Assembly (NCBI GenBank): GCA_002417685.1
Contig: DICP01000119.1
Coordinates: 701-6,885 of the forward strand
Reading direction: 5' to 3'
DNA from: Candidatus Mesolinea sp. UBA5823
Lineage (GTDB): Bacteria > Chloroflexota > Anaerolineae > Anaerolineales > Anaerolineaceae
DNA: 6,185 nucleotides
Shown here: one piece after another, positions 6,184-6,185 of the stretch
How the letters are laid out: each line of letters begins with the position of its first letter
Numbering within the stretch: position 1 is the stretch's first letter
Position numbers and translations under genes: made by a program
Notes under the pieces: model-generated
The model's input: the letters and a program-made list of their open reading frames with translations, nothing else
The model's database searches: none
Told to the model about the DNA's origin: nothing

Positions 6184-6185
6184 TA

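Noticed and set aside
1..6185. CRISPR arrays, tRNA/rRNA genes, insertion sequences, defence or toxin-antitoxin genes
   Set aside because: No regularly spaced repeats, cloverleaf-like structures, transposase-like frames or terminal inverted repeats were seen; coding genes fill almost the whole window.

Overview
The window holds five complete or near-complete protein genes packed tightly in a bacterial chromosome of moderate GC content, plus a possible gene end at the right edge. I see no mobile element, RNA gene, CRISPR array or long repeat. It reads as ordinary housekeeping and envelope territory. The host is uncertain. The TATAAT/TACAAT-type promoters, short intergenic gaps and above all a lipoprotein with a protease-like fold, a DxNxDG calcium-type loop and a jelly-roll tail suggest Chloroflexota (Anaerolineae-like). 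This is an inference from protein style, not a proven assignment.

Left part (+ strand): a membrane-embedded YugP-type zinc metallopeptidase (5-685) ends at a strong intrinsic terminator (705-742). A TATAAT promoter and a clear Shine-Dalgarno then lead into an M3-family oligoendopeptidase F (824-2638), which ends at a perfect GC-rich hairpin terminator (2659-2683). Next is an MscS-family mechanosensitive channel (2745-3803). Its probable -10 box touches a perfect inverted repeat that could be an operator. These three genes look like separate transcription units.

Right part (- strand): a 607-residue lipoprotein gene (6056 down to 4233) and a hot-dog acyl-CoA thioesterase gene (4221 down to 3811) form a tight two-gene operon. 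The thioesterase Shine-Dalgarno overlaps the lipoprotein stop codon. The operon converges on the channel gene with only 7 bases between stop codons. At the right edge, the only minus-strand frame that runs open off the window may be the C-terminus of another gene.

The most interesting item is the lipoprotein. It carries a trypsin/HtrA-like domain in which the catalytic His and Ser positions appear to be replaced (Arg213 and Phe340) while the Asp (Asp254) is kept. It would therefore be a surface-anchored pseudoprotease, placed between an N-terminal Ig-like domain and a calcium-loop plus jelly-roll C-terminal half. I found no convincing multi-gene novel system.
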